A stretch of 64,000 nt of DNA from Thermoflavimicrobium daqui (GTDB lineage: Bacteria; Bacillota; Bacilli; Thermoactinomycetales; Thermoactinomycetaceae). A program made the translations under genes and the position numbers. Location: positions 186,001-250,000 of the forward strand of contig NZ_KZ845667.1 of NCBI RefSeq assembly GCF_003313465.1, in the 5' to 3' direction. Shown here piece by piece: positions 52,410-62,022 of this stretch (positions within the stretch are counted from its first letter, which is position 1; each line of letters begins with the position of its first letter). Under the pieces are notes generated by a model. The model saw only the letters and a list, made by a program, of their open reading frames with translations, did not search any database and was not told the DNA's origin.

Positions 52410-53978
52410 TCATGATTTAATCATTATTGATCTATTTTTCAGTTGCGGATATTTCCTCTGAATTTGTACAATGATCCACAACATTTTCTCAAAATGTTGC
52501 TTTCCACTCGTTCGTATTACGTCAGATAACATCGATAGAATCTGCTCACCTAATTCAGATGAAATCATCCCCAATACTTGGAAAAGCTCGAAAACCCTCT
52601 TTTTTAGTTGCCTACTTCCCCCTACATAGAATAATACTTTACGGAAGAAGTATGTCATTTGTTTAAATGTTTGGATATTCCATCTTGCACGGTTAGCCAG
52701 TTCTAAAGCATATGCTTGTACTTCCAAAGATGGACTTTCACTCGCATGAATCATCAACTCTGTTACATCAATTCTAGTTGGATAGATTTGAACCATCTCT
52801 TTGGCAAATTGTTGTACTTCAGGATAAGAGCTGTCAAGTAACCCATAGATTAACCTAGATGTTACCTGCTCATCGGAGAGGGTCTTTAAATAGCCAAACA
52901 TCCAATGTCGTGTATCCTCCCATTCGGTTTCAACAAGGGCAATTAGTTTATCTTCGTCAAGCTGATTGATTACCTGAACCAACCAATTTCGTGCGATTCT
53001 CCTAACCTCAGCTTGCCGAACGTGTGTAAAATGTACTATTTTTTCTAAATCGATTTTATTTATATCGGGTTGCATCGTTTCAATTAGCCTTTGAGCAAAA
53101 GCAAAGGCTTGTAACTCTATCTGCTCGTGCGAGAGCAAAGAAAATACCTTTTCAATTGAAATCATCTGACATACCTCGGGCCAGAGCAACGTTCCTAATA
53201 CCTGTTCACGCACAAAATCTTGTGCTTTTTTTACTTTTTGAGCATCCCAACGATAATTTAATAGATTAGGCTTGTCATTCCGACTGATCCGATTCCATAG
53301 TTTATTAATAAGCTCTGGTAAAATAGGAATGAACTTTTTTTTATTCTCTTGGACAAAGTTCACAAAAAATTCTTGCTTAACCTCTTCAAAGGTAAAGGCT
53401 ATGTCCACCAAAAATGATGGAGAAATCTTAATATGTTTAATATCTTGTATCAATCTCTCACGAGCAACTGAAGCAATTCCATAATATTCTTCATCTAGTA
53501 ACAGTGGTAATAGGTCTTCACCTTTATATGGATATCGAGAGACATCTACATGATTTAATACTTGAATAATAAATTTCTCACACTTCCATGTAGACCATTT
53601 TAAAAAGCCCTTCAAACTCTGTACCGATGCCCATTGTTTCCACTTCTTATTTAGCGGTCCCTCAATCAGTGGAAGCCAATCGTCTAGATCATCGATTCGC
53701 TCTTCACTTACTCGCTGTAACATCATTTGAATCAAACAGTTGATTTGTGCATCTGTCCATTTACTACTATTTTTAGTGATGAAGCAAATTGCTTTTTGGC
53801 GGAGGATGGATAAATCATAGGATAAGATATCTACGAGCAAGTTGATATCTGGCTCATTTTGATCTAAACGTTTTATAAGCTCGTCAATCGCAAACTCCCT
53901 TCGATCTGGTAGCCAGCCATAGTCACGATTACGCTCTAATAAATCAAACAGATCCTGAGTAGTTAACTTGGAAATCAT
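52410..53978 (-). CDS. large alpha-helical (HEAT-like) protein of unknown function
   Basis: 522 residues, not recognised. Predicted all-helical with degenerate HEAT-like repeats, such as LVDILSYDLSILRQKAICFITKN, ELQAFAFAQRLIETM and EVQAYALELANRARWN. N-terminal ISKLTTQDLFDLLERNRDYGWLPDRREFAIDELIKRLDQ. It has no catalytic motif and no signal peptide. The ribosome binding site is weak. It is upstream of and coupled to the HEAT protein at 51305; the pair could be part of a larger stress or defence system whose enzyme is missing. Confidence 0.65.
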   Translation of the reverse strand: MISKLTTQDLFDLLERNRDYGWLPDRREFAIDELIKRLDQNEPDINLLVDILSYDLSILRQKAICFITKNSSKWTDAQINCLIQMMLQRVSEERIDDLDDWLPLIEGPLNKKWKQWASVQSLKGFLKWSTWKCEKFIIQVLNHVDVSRYPYKGEDLLPLLLDEEYYGIASVARERLIQDIKHIKISPSFLVDIAFTFEEVKQEFFVNFVQENKKKFIPILPELINKLWNRISRNDKPNLLNYRWDAQKVKKAQDFVREQVLGTLLWPEVCQMISIEKVFSLLSHEQIELQAFAFAQRLIETMQPDINKIDLEKIVHFTHVRQAEVRRIARNWLVQVINQLDEDKLIALVETEWEDTRHWMFGYLKTLSDEQVTSRLIYGLLDSSYPEVQQFAKEMVQIYPTRIDVTELMIHASESPSLEVQAYALELANRARWNIQTFKQMTYFFRKVLFYVGGSRQLKKRVFELFQVLGMISSELGEQILSMLSDVIRTSGKQHFEKMLWIIVQIQRKYPQLKNRSIMIKS

Positions 53979-54538
53979 TATACCAAACTTATATTCGATT
54001 CATCAGATAAAATCAGTATATATGTTCGTTTTTTTTGTGTCAACAAAGTCATTTTTATATTGGTTAATGATTTATTAATCAATATTATCTGGACTCATAT
54101 CGTTGCATGTGACTAATGGCATAGAGAATATAAATATTATGCTTATAATCATCATTTTTTTACCTTCCAGTCGATGTGGGTATCTCCTTTCATTTGCTAA
54201 TCTTGATACACACAACGTTAGGGTGTGATAGCAGTGTCGATCCTATTGGAAACCTATCGAAAAGAGAAAGGGAAAATGGACAAAAGCGATTCGTGACTTC
54301 CTAGATTTTCAATCGAAATATGCAACATGCTGAATTAGGCTTAAAAGTATTCCCACTAAGATTTTTAACATACATATAACTTTCCTGCTGAATATTGTCA
54401 GACAAACAAAAAGCAGAACATATAAATGTTCTGCTTTTTAAAGATTCTACGATCTAAGTGTATGAATCGTGAATTTAGGAAAGCGTGCATGTTGGAATAT
54501 GATATGAAATAGCTGTTTTTTTCCGATCAAAGCAATAT
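53979..54538. other. intergenic stretch with terminator and repeat-like sequence
   Basis: No gene recognised in 560 bp. 54280-54330 weakly resembles the dispersed repeat of 3343/35472 (AAAGCGATTCGTGACTTCCTAG). A terminator lies at 54408-54439. Confidence 0.4.
54408..54439. terminator. bidirectional terminator downstream of the guanine deaminase gene
   Basis: AAAAAGCAGAACAT-ATAA-ATGTTCTGCTTTTT, a perfect 14-bp stem with T/A tails on both strands. Confidence 0.85.
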
Positions 54539-55000
54539 TTAAAAGTTCATTTCCTTCCAAAGTACAAAAGGATTCTTTTGTTTAGGATTCTTATCCAGCT
54601 TAATTAATTTAACATCTCGTTTTTCCATTGGAAGAGCTACTTGATGATAAACATATTTTGTACCTAACCCAATTTCTTCTGACTCTTCTGCAGTATAAGC
54701 ATAATAAACATTTTTAAAATTCGCCAAGTAAATGGCACTTAAACACATGGAACAAGGCTCCCCACTTGCGTATAGTTCACAGTCAGAAAGATCCGATGTG
54801 CCAAGGCTACGAGATGCTTCACGAATAGCTTGAAGTTCAGCATGGGCAGTCGGATCATGTGTTTGGAGAACCTCATTGACTCCTTTAGCAACAATCTGCC
54901 CATCCTTAACGATAATTGCGCCATACGGCTTTCCCTTTTTGTTTTTGGCATTTTCATAAGCTAACTCAATTGCCAATTGCATAAATTCTGTGTGACTCAT
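54539..55000 (-). CDS. guaD: guanine deaminase (CDA-superfamily type, GuaD-like)
   Basis: 153 residues from ATG 55000 (AAAGGAGAG upstream). Zinc motifs PTAHAELQAIREA (HAE) and SGEPCSMCLSAIYLA (PCxxC). C-terminal NPFVLWKEMNF as in B. subtilis GuaD. It deaminates guanine to xanthine for nitrogen salvage. It is 56 bp downstream of a purine-type permease on the same strand, which supports the call over other nucleoside deaminases. Confidence 0.88.
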   Translation of the reverse strand: MSHTEFMQLAIELAYENAKNKKGKPYGAIIVKDGQIVAKGVNEVLQTHDPTAHAELQAIREASRSLGTSDLSDCELYASGEPCSMCLSAIYLANFKNVYYAYTAEESEEIGLGTKYVYHQVALPMEKRDVKLIKLDKNPKQKNPFVLWKEMNF

Positions 55001-55056
55001 CAATAAGCACTCTCCTTTTGAATAGTTGAATTTTATAAAATGTGATATTTATTGTT

Positions 55057-56358
55057 TCAACAATCTACTATCTTTTCTCTTTTTTTCCATAGTTGTTCCA
55101 GTAGGATTACTATTATTGTACCCACAAGCAAACCATTATTTAAAATATATTGCAGAATGGTTGGAAGACCTTGAAAAATACCTTTAGGAAGAATCATTAA
55201 ACCAATAGAGATTATTAGTGTGACTCCTAAAATGGTTAATTGACGCTGGTCTAAATCTTCTTTCCGAAGAGTTTGAAAAGCGATCCCTATCACTTGGACA
55301 AAGGACGCCAAAAGTGCAGCGCTTGCAATAGGACCTGGAAGCAAAGCTAAGAAGTTGACAATGGGTGGAATGACTGCTATACATGATAAAGCCAAACTTG
55401 CTATCAAGAAAGGTCCTATTCTTTTCTGACCCGTTAATTGGATAAAACCCACAGATACCGGTAAAGGAACTATTCCGATCGTAGAAAAAAGAGAAGATAT
55501 AACATGTGAAATACCACCTGTCCAGATGCTACGATTCATTGTTTGCTTATCCTCTTTTTCGGATTTTGGATATACTTGTTTAGCAGCCGAAACTGCTGCA
55601 ATCTTATTAGAAACTAAAATAAATGTAAACAAGATGGATGTTATAATCATTCCGGTATTTAACCGTGGAGTCCCCCAAGCAAAAATTTCTGGTAATTTAA
55701 CCAAGGAAACCGGTTCGGAAATGGTCGTGGAGTTTTTTCCTAATAAGAAATAGAGTAACCAACCCAATAAAATCCCCATCAATACAGCGTAACTTTTAAT
55801 CCATCCTTTTCCTTTATTCGATAATATAATAACAAGTATAAATACACCAAATGAAATCGCCACTGTTTCATAATCCATGATGGATTGTCCTTGTATTCCT
55901 ATCATTCCTTCTAAAAAAATACCACTAAGTTGAAGTGATAAAATCAAAAGAAAGGACCCCGTGACCAAAGGAGTAAACAAAAATAACAGTCGAGTAACTA
56001 AACCAGCTGCTCCCAGAATGAAGAGCAGAAGACCTGCAACAATCAATCCTCCTTCTAAAAGTTGCAAGGTTTCCTCAGTACTTTGTCCCTGTGGAATAGC
56101 TATGCTTGCGAAAATCACAAATACACTAACCCATGAGCCCCCTGGACCGTCTGCAATTGGATAGCGATGTCCCAGCCATCCTTGTAAAAAAGAGCTAATT
56201 CCAACCACGAAAAATGTTCGTTGCATTAATTCAGAAATTTCTTCAATCGATAAATGAAATACTCCCCCAATTACAATGGGTAATGCAATAGAATTGGCCA
56301 GTAGGAAAATGAACCATTGAAATATACTTAAACCGTTATAAAAATGTTGTTTCTCCAT
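55057..56358 (-). CDS. NCS2-type purine permease (YwdJ-like)
   Basis: 433 residues, about 12-14 TM helices. NCS2-like features are ANSIALPIVIGGVFHL in TM1, GHRYPIADGPGGSWVSVFVIF and FIQLTGQKRIGPFLIASLALS. It imports a nucleobase, probably guanine/xanthine, with cations. It is cotranscribed with the guanine deaminase and divergent from a LysR regulator. No purine riboswitch core was found in its leader. Confidence 0.85.
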   Translation of the reverse strand: MEKQHFYNGLSIFQWFIFLLANSIALPIVIGGVFHLSIEEISELMQRTFFVVGISSFLQGWLGHRYPIADGPGGSWVSVFVIFASIAIPQGQSTEETLQLLEGGLIVAGLLLFILGAAGLVTRLLFLFTPLVTGSFLLILSLQLSGIFLEGMIGIQGQSIMDYETVAISFGVFILVIILSNKGKGWIKSYAVLMGILLGWLLYFLLGKNSTTISEPVSLVKLPEIFAWGTPRLNTGMIITSILFTFILVSNKIAAVSAAKQVYPKSEKEDKQTMNRSIWTGGISHVISSLFSTIGIVPLPVSVGFIQLTGQKRIGPFLIASLALSCIAVIPPIVNFLALLPGPIASAALLASFVQVIGIAFQTLRKEDLDQRQLTILGVTLIISIGLMILPKGIFQGLPTILQYILNNGLLVGTIIVILLEQLWKKREKIVDC

Positions 56359-56653
56359 AGTGTTTCACCTAAATTGGTTTATTCATAAAAATGCGGTGAG
56401 TAATGAACCTCATCTTTATAAATAGTGCTCTCCATATCTTTTAAATAAGCTCATCTCACAAAAAGAGCTTTTTCCATATGCGAATTAACAGCTTAAAAAA
56501 TAGGATTTCTAGCTATTTTATACAAGCTCATTTCAAAACGAGATACAATTTCAATCTATACTTATGATATCTTAAGAAGTAGTATATGAAAAATATAAAA
56601 AAAATTAATTTCACTTAGGTTTTTCATATATAAAAAGGAGTGTTTTTCTACCG

Positions 56654-57541
56654 ATGGATATAAGACAACTGCGATATTTTATAGCAATTGTAGAAGAAAA
56701 AAAAATTTCTGCTGCTGCTAAGAGGCTTCATATTTCTCAGCCTCCTCTAAGTCAACACTTGAAAGCCATGGAAGATGAACTAGGAACAAAATTAGTAGAG
56801 AGAAATGGAAAATTTTTAGAGCTAACGGAAGCAGGAAAATCTTTATATCAATATGCCTTACAAATGACTCAATTAATGGACGAAGCAATGATGGAAATCA
56901 AGGAGATCAGTAACGGAGTAAATGGAAGACTTACGATAGGTATCAATACTATTTCGGTAGTCGAATTATCTAAAATGCTTCACCAATTCCACCAAAAATA
57001 TCCTAAGGTTACCTATAAAATTCAACAAAATGAATCATCTCATCTTTGTAAATTAGTGAAGGATCGGATTGTAGAGTTAGCAATTATACAATTACCGCTC
57101 GAGTTAGATGATTTTTCAGTGATCCACCTTAATACCGAACATTTCTACTTTTTAACTTCAAATAAACAACAAACTTTTAATCATGAGGTCACACTTGCTG
57201 AAATTCAAGACTATCCACTGATTATACCAAGTACAGAAGGACTAGGCGTGCATTATATGATTTTGGAAGCATTTTCGAAATCCCATTTACATCCGCACAT
57301 TGTTGCCGAATGTTCTGATATCTCCCTTTTATTGGACTTAGTCGCATCTGACTTTGGCACAGCTATTGTTCCAGAAACCGTAATTAAACAATACAAATAC
57401 CACCATATCCAAGCTTCCAAAATTATAGATACAGAGCTAATTGCATCTACGGGGTTAATTTGGTTAAAAAATCATTATCTATCAAAAGCCGCTCAAAACT
57501 TTATTAATCTCATAAACCGATACAAAAACATTGCACTCTAA
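56654..57541 (+). CDS. LysR family transcriptional regulator
   Basis: 295 residues. N-terminal helix-turn-helix: MDIRQLRYFIAIVEEKKISAAAKRLHISQPPLSQHLKAMEDELGTKLVERN. The C-terminal substrate-binding domain follows. It is divergent from the purine permease-guanine deaminase genes across a 295-bp gap and is the likely regulator of purine breakdown here. ATG 56654 follows AAAAGGAGTG with a long spacer. Confidence 0.9.
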   Translation: MDIRQLRYFIAIVEEKKISAAAKRLHISQPPLSQHLKAMEDELGTKLVERNGKFLELTEAGKSLYQYALQMTQLMDEAMMEIKEISNGVNGRLTIGINTISVVELSKMLHQFHQKYPKVTYKIQQNESSHLCKLVKDRIVELAIIQLPLELDDFSVIHLNTEHFYFLTSNKQQTFNHEVTLAEIQDYPLIIPSTEGLGVHYMILEAFSKSHLHPHIVAECSDISLLLDLVASDFGTAIVPETVIKQYKYHHIQASKIIDTELIASTGLIWLKNHYLSKAAQNFINLINRYKNIAL

Positions 57542-57603
57542 TTTTAGAAATGACCTGGGTTTTTGATCAAATTATACAAGGCTCTAGTATCTTTCAGCAA
57601 ATA

Positions 57604-57661
57604 ATCCCCTTTGATTGACTGTGTTTGGTAATACGGACGACCACAGTCAATCAAAGGGGAT
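57604..57661. repeat. 20-bp perfect inverted repeat
   Basis: ATCCCCTTTGATTGACTGTG and its exact complement around an 18-nt loop. It lies between convergent genes but has no U tract, so it is either a long terminator stem or a small transposon-derived palindrome. Confidence 0.5.
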
Positions 57662-57751
57662 CACATCACTATAACTAGGACTTTACTTAATTGAATGAAT
57701 AAAAACAGTGTATATCATCAGCTAGCAATGTTTAAATGTTGAGCATACTCC

Positions 57752-58231
57752 CTATTCTAACTTAAGATATTTTACAAATAAAACTCGCTCTTGTCCCTGA
57801 CCGTCATAATCCTTATGAATGGATATTCCATTTACTTCGTAATCCCCTTTTTCTATCTGAAATCCCATTTTCGTATGGAATGCAATCGATGTATGATTTG
57901 CTGGTGAAGTTAAACATCGAACAATTTCGCAACCTCTTTTTTGTACCGCCTCAAAAAATAGTTCATATAAGCGCTTTGCAATCCCCTTTTTTCTATATTT
58001 CGGATGAACTCCAACAAAATGAACATAGGCTTCATTAAGATAAGTTTGTGAAATAAATCCAATTAAAAAACCAATGATTCTTCCATCCTTTTCAATTATA
58101 AAGCTTGTATTTTGAAAATGTACAAAAAATAGTTTAGGCAGCATATCTGTCATCTGTCTGCCACCCCACCATTCATTCAGGACAGAAATCACTTCTTTAT
58201 AATCAGCAGCACAAACTGAACGTGTCAACAT
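57752..58231 (-). CDS. GNAT family N-acetyltransferase
   Basis: 159 residues from ATG 58231 (AAAAGGTGATTATC upstream). Motif A VHFVGVHPKYRKKGIAKRLYELFFEAV and B-region SPANHTSIAFHTKMGFQIEKG are typical. The closest pattern is Bacillus YhfO/YkkB-like acetyltransferases with unknown small-molecule substrates. Confidence 0.87.
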   Translation of the reverse strand: MLTRSVCAADYKEVISVLNEWWGGRQMTDMLPKLFFVHFQNTSFIIEKDGRIIGFLIGFISQTYLNEAYVHFVGVHPKYRKKGIAKRLYELFFEAVQKRGCEIVRCLTSPANHTSIAFHTKMGFQIEKGDYEVNGISIHKDYDGQGQERVLFVKYLKLE

Positions 58232-58390
58232 GATAATCACCTTTTCTTTTATACGTTTTATCTAGCAAACGAAAGTAAGGAAGAAACATTGCGGTCAATG
58301 CTGATAACTTAATCATACCAATCACAAAAGATTTCTTACACCTAGATTCGACCATGAAATGTCAGTAATGGATTTTGACATGATTCGTTG

Positions 58391-58495
58391 CCAATGTGCA
58401 AGCTGTTTCTTGAAGAAGCGGGCAAACGTATCTGCTAAGGTTTCCAACAAGGATTGCAAGCAACGGGCATCCACTTCTTTTAGCCATTCAAGCTC
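58391..58495 (-). pseudogene. IS605 TnpB (OrfB) N-terminal fragment
   Basis: The minus strand reads ELEWLKEVDARCLQSLLETL then ADTFARFFKKQ, matching the conserved WLKEVDSxxLQxxLxxLxxAFxxFF segment of TnpB. Only about 35 codons are left. The surrounding 58241-58860 is otherwise non-coding. With the scars at 4225 and 17251 it shows past IS605-type activity. Confidence 0.7.
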
Positions 58496-58860
58496 AAATT
58501 AAATACTGAATGATTATTACTATCTAATTTTATATGTATATCAACCTTTTATCTATTCGAAACCGATTATATCATATGCAACAAGTAGATTTAATATTCA
58601 AAAAATAAATACTATTAGGCTGTATCCTAGCTGGATTTCATCTCCTATTTAGCTAGTTTGAAATGGGAGTACTCTCTCAGAAAGACTAAGATATTGAAAG
58701 ATGGGAATAAACGATTGTTTAATTAATTGTTGGATTGTATATGTTTAAGGTTTGAAATACAAACTGGTTTTTATTTAAAAGAAACACAAATTGACTTAGG
58801 GTTCCTTAAGGGATGTCCTAAGTCTTTGTTTTATTATGAAGTAAATCAATTGGAATCCAT

Positions 58861-59208
58861 TTAATTTGATGAATTTGCCCCCTTTCCCGTTCTATTAGAA
58901 AAATTCAACAAGAATACACCACCAATAATTAGTATTAGACCTGCAAATGTCATAAAATTAAATGGATCTTCCCATAAGAGAATGCCGATTAATGCAGTTA
59001 AAGCGGTACCTACACCCGACCATATTGCATAAGCTAAACTTAATGGAACTGTTTGAAGACATAAGGATAAGCAATAAAATGATAATCCAAAGCCAATTAT
59101 CACTCCAATAGAAGGAAATGGTTTTGTAAGTCCTTCTGACATTTTAAGCATGGTCGTACCAAACACTTCACTCATAATAGAAATTCCCAAAGCAATATAT
59201 CCTTTCAC
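58861..59208 (-). CDS. ebrB: SMR multidrug efflux subunit (EbrB-like)
   Basis: 115 residues, four TM helices, GTG start at 59208 (GAGGTGGTATA upstream). SMR signature: EVFGTTMLKMSEGLTKPFPS with the essential Glu in TM1 (ISIMSEVFG) and YAIWSGVGTALTALIGILLW. C-terminal tail SNRTGKGANSSN, longer than its partner's, as in EbrB. It works as a heterodimer with the gene at 59238, 29 bp upstream. Confidence 0.88.
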   Translation of the reverse strand: MKGYIALGISIMSEVFGTTMLKMSEGLTKPFPSIGVIIGFGLSFYCLSLCLQTVPLSLAYAIWSGVGTALTALIGILLWEDPFNFMTFAGLILIIGGVFLLNFSNRTGKGANSSN

Positions 59209-59237
59209 TATACCACCTCACATTCTCTATCTATTAA

Positions 59238-59564
59238 TTAAGAGACTCCACTTGAAAGCTTCAAAACAATAACTCCCCCAATGATTAAAACTAAACCTAA
59301 TAATTTTTTCAGATTGAATGATTCTTTCCAAATAACGATTCCGATCAATGCAGTTAAAGCTGTACCTACACCTGACCATATTGCATAAACCAATCCTAAT
59401 GGTAACTCTTTAAGCGATAAAGATAAAAAATAGAAAGCCAAGCCCATTCCTATTACTACACCTATGGAAGGTAGCCACTTTGTAAATCCTTTTGAAACTT
59501 TAAGCATGGAACTACCAAATACCTCACTAATAATAGCTATTACTAATAAAACATATGGGCTCAT
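59238..59564 (-). CDS. ebrA: SMR multidrug efflux subunit (EbrA-like)
   Basis: 108 residues, four TM helices. IAIISEVFGSSMLKVSKGFTKWLPS has the TM1 Glu; YAIWSGVGTALTALIGIVIW is nearly identical to the partner's. Paired SMR genes of this kind (EbrAB, YkkCD) expel cationic dyes or related compounds using the proton gradient, with opposed topologies. ATG 59564 follows AATAGGTGATTCATC. A promoter with a dyad operator lies upstream. Confidence 0.88.
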   Translation of the reverse strand: MSPYVLLVIAIISEVFGSSMLKVSKGFTKWLPSIGVVIGMGLAFYFLSLSLKELPLGLVYAIWSGVGTALTALIGIVIWKESFNLKKLLGLVLIIGGVIVLKLSSGVS

Positions 59565-59655
59565 GATGAATCACCTATTCTGTCATATGAATGAATTCTT
59601 ATGGAAGCCATTAATAAACCTGCTTAACCTAACATTTGATATTCCTCTCTCTATT

Positions 59656-59685
59656 ACCATACCGGCTGGACGGTTATCTTGTCAA
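59656..59685 (-). promoter_or_regulatory. ebrAB promoter with operator in the spacer
   Basis: TTGACA (59680-59685), 18-bp spacer, TATGGT (59656-59661). The spacer and -10 hold ATAACCG-TCCAG-CCGGTAT (59659-59677), a near-perfect dyad of the sort bound by TetR-type efflux repressors. No such regulator is adjacent. Confidence 0.6.
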
Positions 59686-59779
59686 CTTTACTGCTTCTAT
59701 GTACAGCAAGGATTTTACTGGATCTTATTACTAGATACAGTAAATAATCCTGATAGGATCAAAATTTTATGATTATTAT

Positions 59780-59796
59780 TTTGTATGTAATACAAA
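59780..59796. promoter_or_regulatory. palindrome upstream of the M20/GNAT/racemase operon
   Basis: TTTGTAT-GTA-ATACAAA, perfect 7-bp arms, followed by TATAAT at 59809-59814. A further GTTTGTATAA half-site lies at about 59817. Possible operator (inference). Confidence 0.45.
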
Positions 59797-60006
59797 CTAG
59801 TATTTAGTTATAATAGGTTTGTATAAAGCATCTTCTTTGATAATTTATACAAGATCATATTCTATCATTTTTATATTAGAGCAGAGTAAACCGTTACGAA
59901 AAGCAAGGCGCCTTCTATATGAATCAAACAAGACAACGGGGATTTTATATGAAAACGATAAGTAGCTGATAAAGGCAATATCCTCTCTTAGAAAGATGGG
60001 ATAAGA

Positions 60007-61140
60007 ATGAAAGAATTAATCAAAAAAATCAAACCCAGACTGATTGAGATCTTTGAATATCTACATCGTCATCCAGAGATTAGCTGGCAGGAAGTAAATA
60101 CCACCCATTATATCGCCAACATCCTTCATGAAAATAATAGTAAGGTAACTACATTTGATGACTGTACTGGAGTAATCGGTGAGCTCGGTTCAGGTCCGAT
60201 TACAGTCGCTGTTCGTGCCGATATCGATGCACTTTGGCAACAAGTGAATGGCTCTTTTCAAGCAAATCATTCTTGTGGACATGATGCACATATGACCATG
60301 GTTATTGGTACTTTTCTACTATTAAAGGAAATTGGACTTCCTCAAACAGCAAAATGCAAATTTATTTTTCAGCCTGCTGAAGAAAAAGGGACTGGCGCTT
60401 TAAAAATGATTGAGAAAAAAGTTGTCGATGATGTTGATTATTTATATGGTGTTCATCTCCGTCCAGCCGAAGAACTACCTGATGGAAAAGCAGCACCAGC
60501 AATTCTCCACGGAGGGGCGCAATTTATCAATGGAGAGATTCAAGGGCAAGATACACACGGGGCAAGACCTCATCTAGGAACCAATGCGATTGAAATTGGT
60601 GCTTCTCTGGTTCATGAGTTAAATAAAATTCGTTTAAATCCGATGATACCTTATTCTGTCAAGATGACACGCTTTGTATCGGGTAGTGAAAGTAGTAATA
60701 TTATTCCTGGACATGCCCAATTTAGCCTCGATTTACGTGCGCAAACCAATTCATCCTTACGTGATTTGGTAGAGAAAGTAAGAAAAGTGGTACAGAAAAT
60801 TTCTGAACTATATGAAATACCTATCCCCCTCTCACTTGGTGGGAGAACTGCTGCAGCTGAAGTAGATGAAGAGGCACAAACCATCATGTCCCAAGCAATT
60901 CAACAACGGTTAGGTGAAAATAATTTAGCGCATCCGATTATGACTTCAGGAGGAGAAGATTTTCACTTTTATACCCTCAAACGCTCCCATTTGAAAGCAA
61001 CTATGTTGGGATTAGGCTGCGATTTAAAACCCGGGCTCCATCATCCTTATATGACATTTAATCGAGAAGCTATCTTTTCAGGTATTGAAATTTTAACAAC
61101 GGCTGTACTTTTAACATTTGAAAAGAAGAAAGGAAACTAA
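60007..61140 (+). CDS. M20-family amidohydrolase (probable N-succinyl/acyl-L-amino acid hydrolase)
   Basis: 377 residues. Metal-binding motifs: HRHPEISWQEVNTTHYIA, RADIDALWQQVNGSF, HSCGHDAHMTMVIG, FIFQPAEEKGTGALKMI and SGGEDFHFY. It is similar to AmhX/aminoacylase-like M20D enzymes. With an N-acyltransferase 4 bp downstream and a MenC-type racemase next, it fits the last step (L-specific desuccinylation) of the N-succinylamino acid racemase route that turns D-amino acids into L-amino acids. Confidence 0.87.
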   Translation: MKELIKKIKPRLIEIFEYLHRHPEISWQEVNTTHYIANILHENNSKVTTFDDCTGVIGELGSGPITVAVRADIDALWQQVNGSFQANHSCGHDAHMTMVIGTFLLLKEIGLPQTAKCKFIFQPAEEKGTGALKMIEKKVVDDVDYLYGVHLRPAEELPDGKAAPAILHGGAQFINGEIQGQDTHGARPHLGTNAIEIGASLVHELNKIRLNPMIPYSVKMTRFVSGSESSNIIPGHAQFSLDLRAQTNSSLRDLVEKVRKVVQKISELYEIPIPLSLGGRTAAAEVDEEAQTIMSQAIQQRLGENNLAHPIMTSGGEDFHFYTLKRSHLKATMLGLGCDLKPGLHHPYMTFNREAIFSGIEILTTAVLLTFEKKKGN

Positions 61141-61144
61141 AAAG

Positions 61145-61993
61145 ATGTATCATCAAATCAAAATTCTACAAACCGTTGATGAATTAACGGAAGTGCAAAA
61201 ACTAGAACAACACATTTGGCAAATGGATCCCATTCCGGTTCATCAAACATTAACTTGTATCAAAAACGGAGGAATGATGTTAGGAATTTTTCATAAGGAG
61301 CAGCTAATCGGCTTTTGTTATGGATTTCCTGGTTTCGTCAACGGAAAAGGTTATCTCTGTTCACATATGCTAGGCATTCATCCTAACTATCAAAACCAAG
61401 GTTTAGGCGAAAAGTTAAAACAGGCACAACGAGAATGGGCCATCCATATGGGCTATCAATTAATCACTTGGACTTATGATCCTCTTGAAAGTATCAATGG
61501 TTATCTTAATTTAGAAAAATTGCATGGAATTTGTCAAACATATATCGAAAACTGTTATGGAGAAATGGAAGATGCCCTAAATCAAGGCTTACCTTCGGAT
61601 CGCCTCATGGTCGAATGGTGGATCCATACTCCTCATGTGATAGAAAAACAAAAACCTCCTTTTATAAAATACAAGCAACCATTACTACTACCTTGGAATC
61701 TAAATAAACGTGATTTCCCTTTTCTTGATGATCATGTGATTGATCTTCCAACCATATGGAGGGAACATTTATCAGAGCGAAAAGCAATATTCATACCCAT
61801 ACCTACTCAATTCCAAAAAATCAAACAAACTGATTTCTCGCTAGCTCTGGATTGGCGACTAAAAATCCGTTATCTTCTACAAGTCCTATTTGCAGAAGGG
61901 TATGCCCTCACTGGTGTCAAGCGCCAAACAGATGAGCCCATTCAATACTATGTAGCGATCGATGTCAAGCAGTTATCCATCCATGATTCGTGA
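61145..61993 (+). CDS. GNAT acyltransferase (candidate D-amino acid N-succinyltransferase)
   Basis: 282 residues from ATG 61145, starting 4 bp after the M20 stop codon. GNAT motif LCSHMLGIHPNYQNQGLGEKLKQAQREWAIHMGYQLITWTYDPLES lies in the first half. A C-terminal half of about 150 residues is specific to this family of MenC-associated GNATs. In Geobacillus-type clusters such a protein succinylates D-amino acids with succinyl-CoA. Function inferred from context. Confidence 0.8.
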   Translation: MYHQIKILQTVDELTEVQKLEQHIWQMDPIPVHQTLTCIKNGGMMLGIFHKEQLIGFCYGFPGFVNGKGYLCSHMLGIHPNYQNQGLGEKLKQAQREWAIHMGYQLITWTYDPLESINGYLNLEKLHGICQTYIENCYGEMEDALNQGLPSDRLMVEWWIHTPHVIEKQKPPFIKYKQPLLLPWNLNKRDFPFLDDHVIDLPTIWREHLSERKAIFIPIPTQFQKIKQTDFSLALDWRLKIRYLLQVLFAEGYALTGVKRQTDEPIQYYVAIDVKQLSIHDS

Positions 61994-62022
61994 AATATCA
62001 CGGCAGAAAGGAATACTAAATT

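Noticed and set aside
56359-56653. Purine riboswitch upstream of the permease/guanine deaminase genes
   Set aside because: I looked for the conserved core on the minus strand and did not find it; the LysR protein is a sufficient candidate regulator.
59464-59772. 102-codon plus-strand ORF across the ebrA promoter
   Set aside because: It is antisense to ebrA and spans its promoter and operator, with no homology that I recognise.
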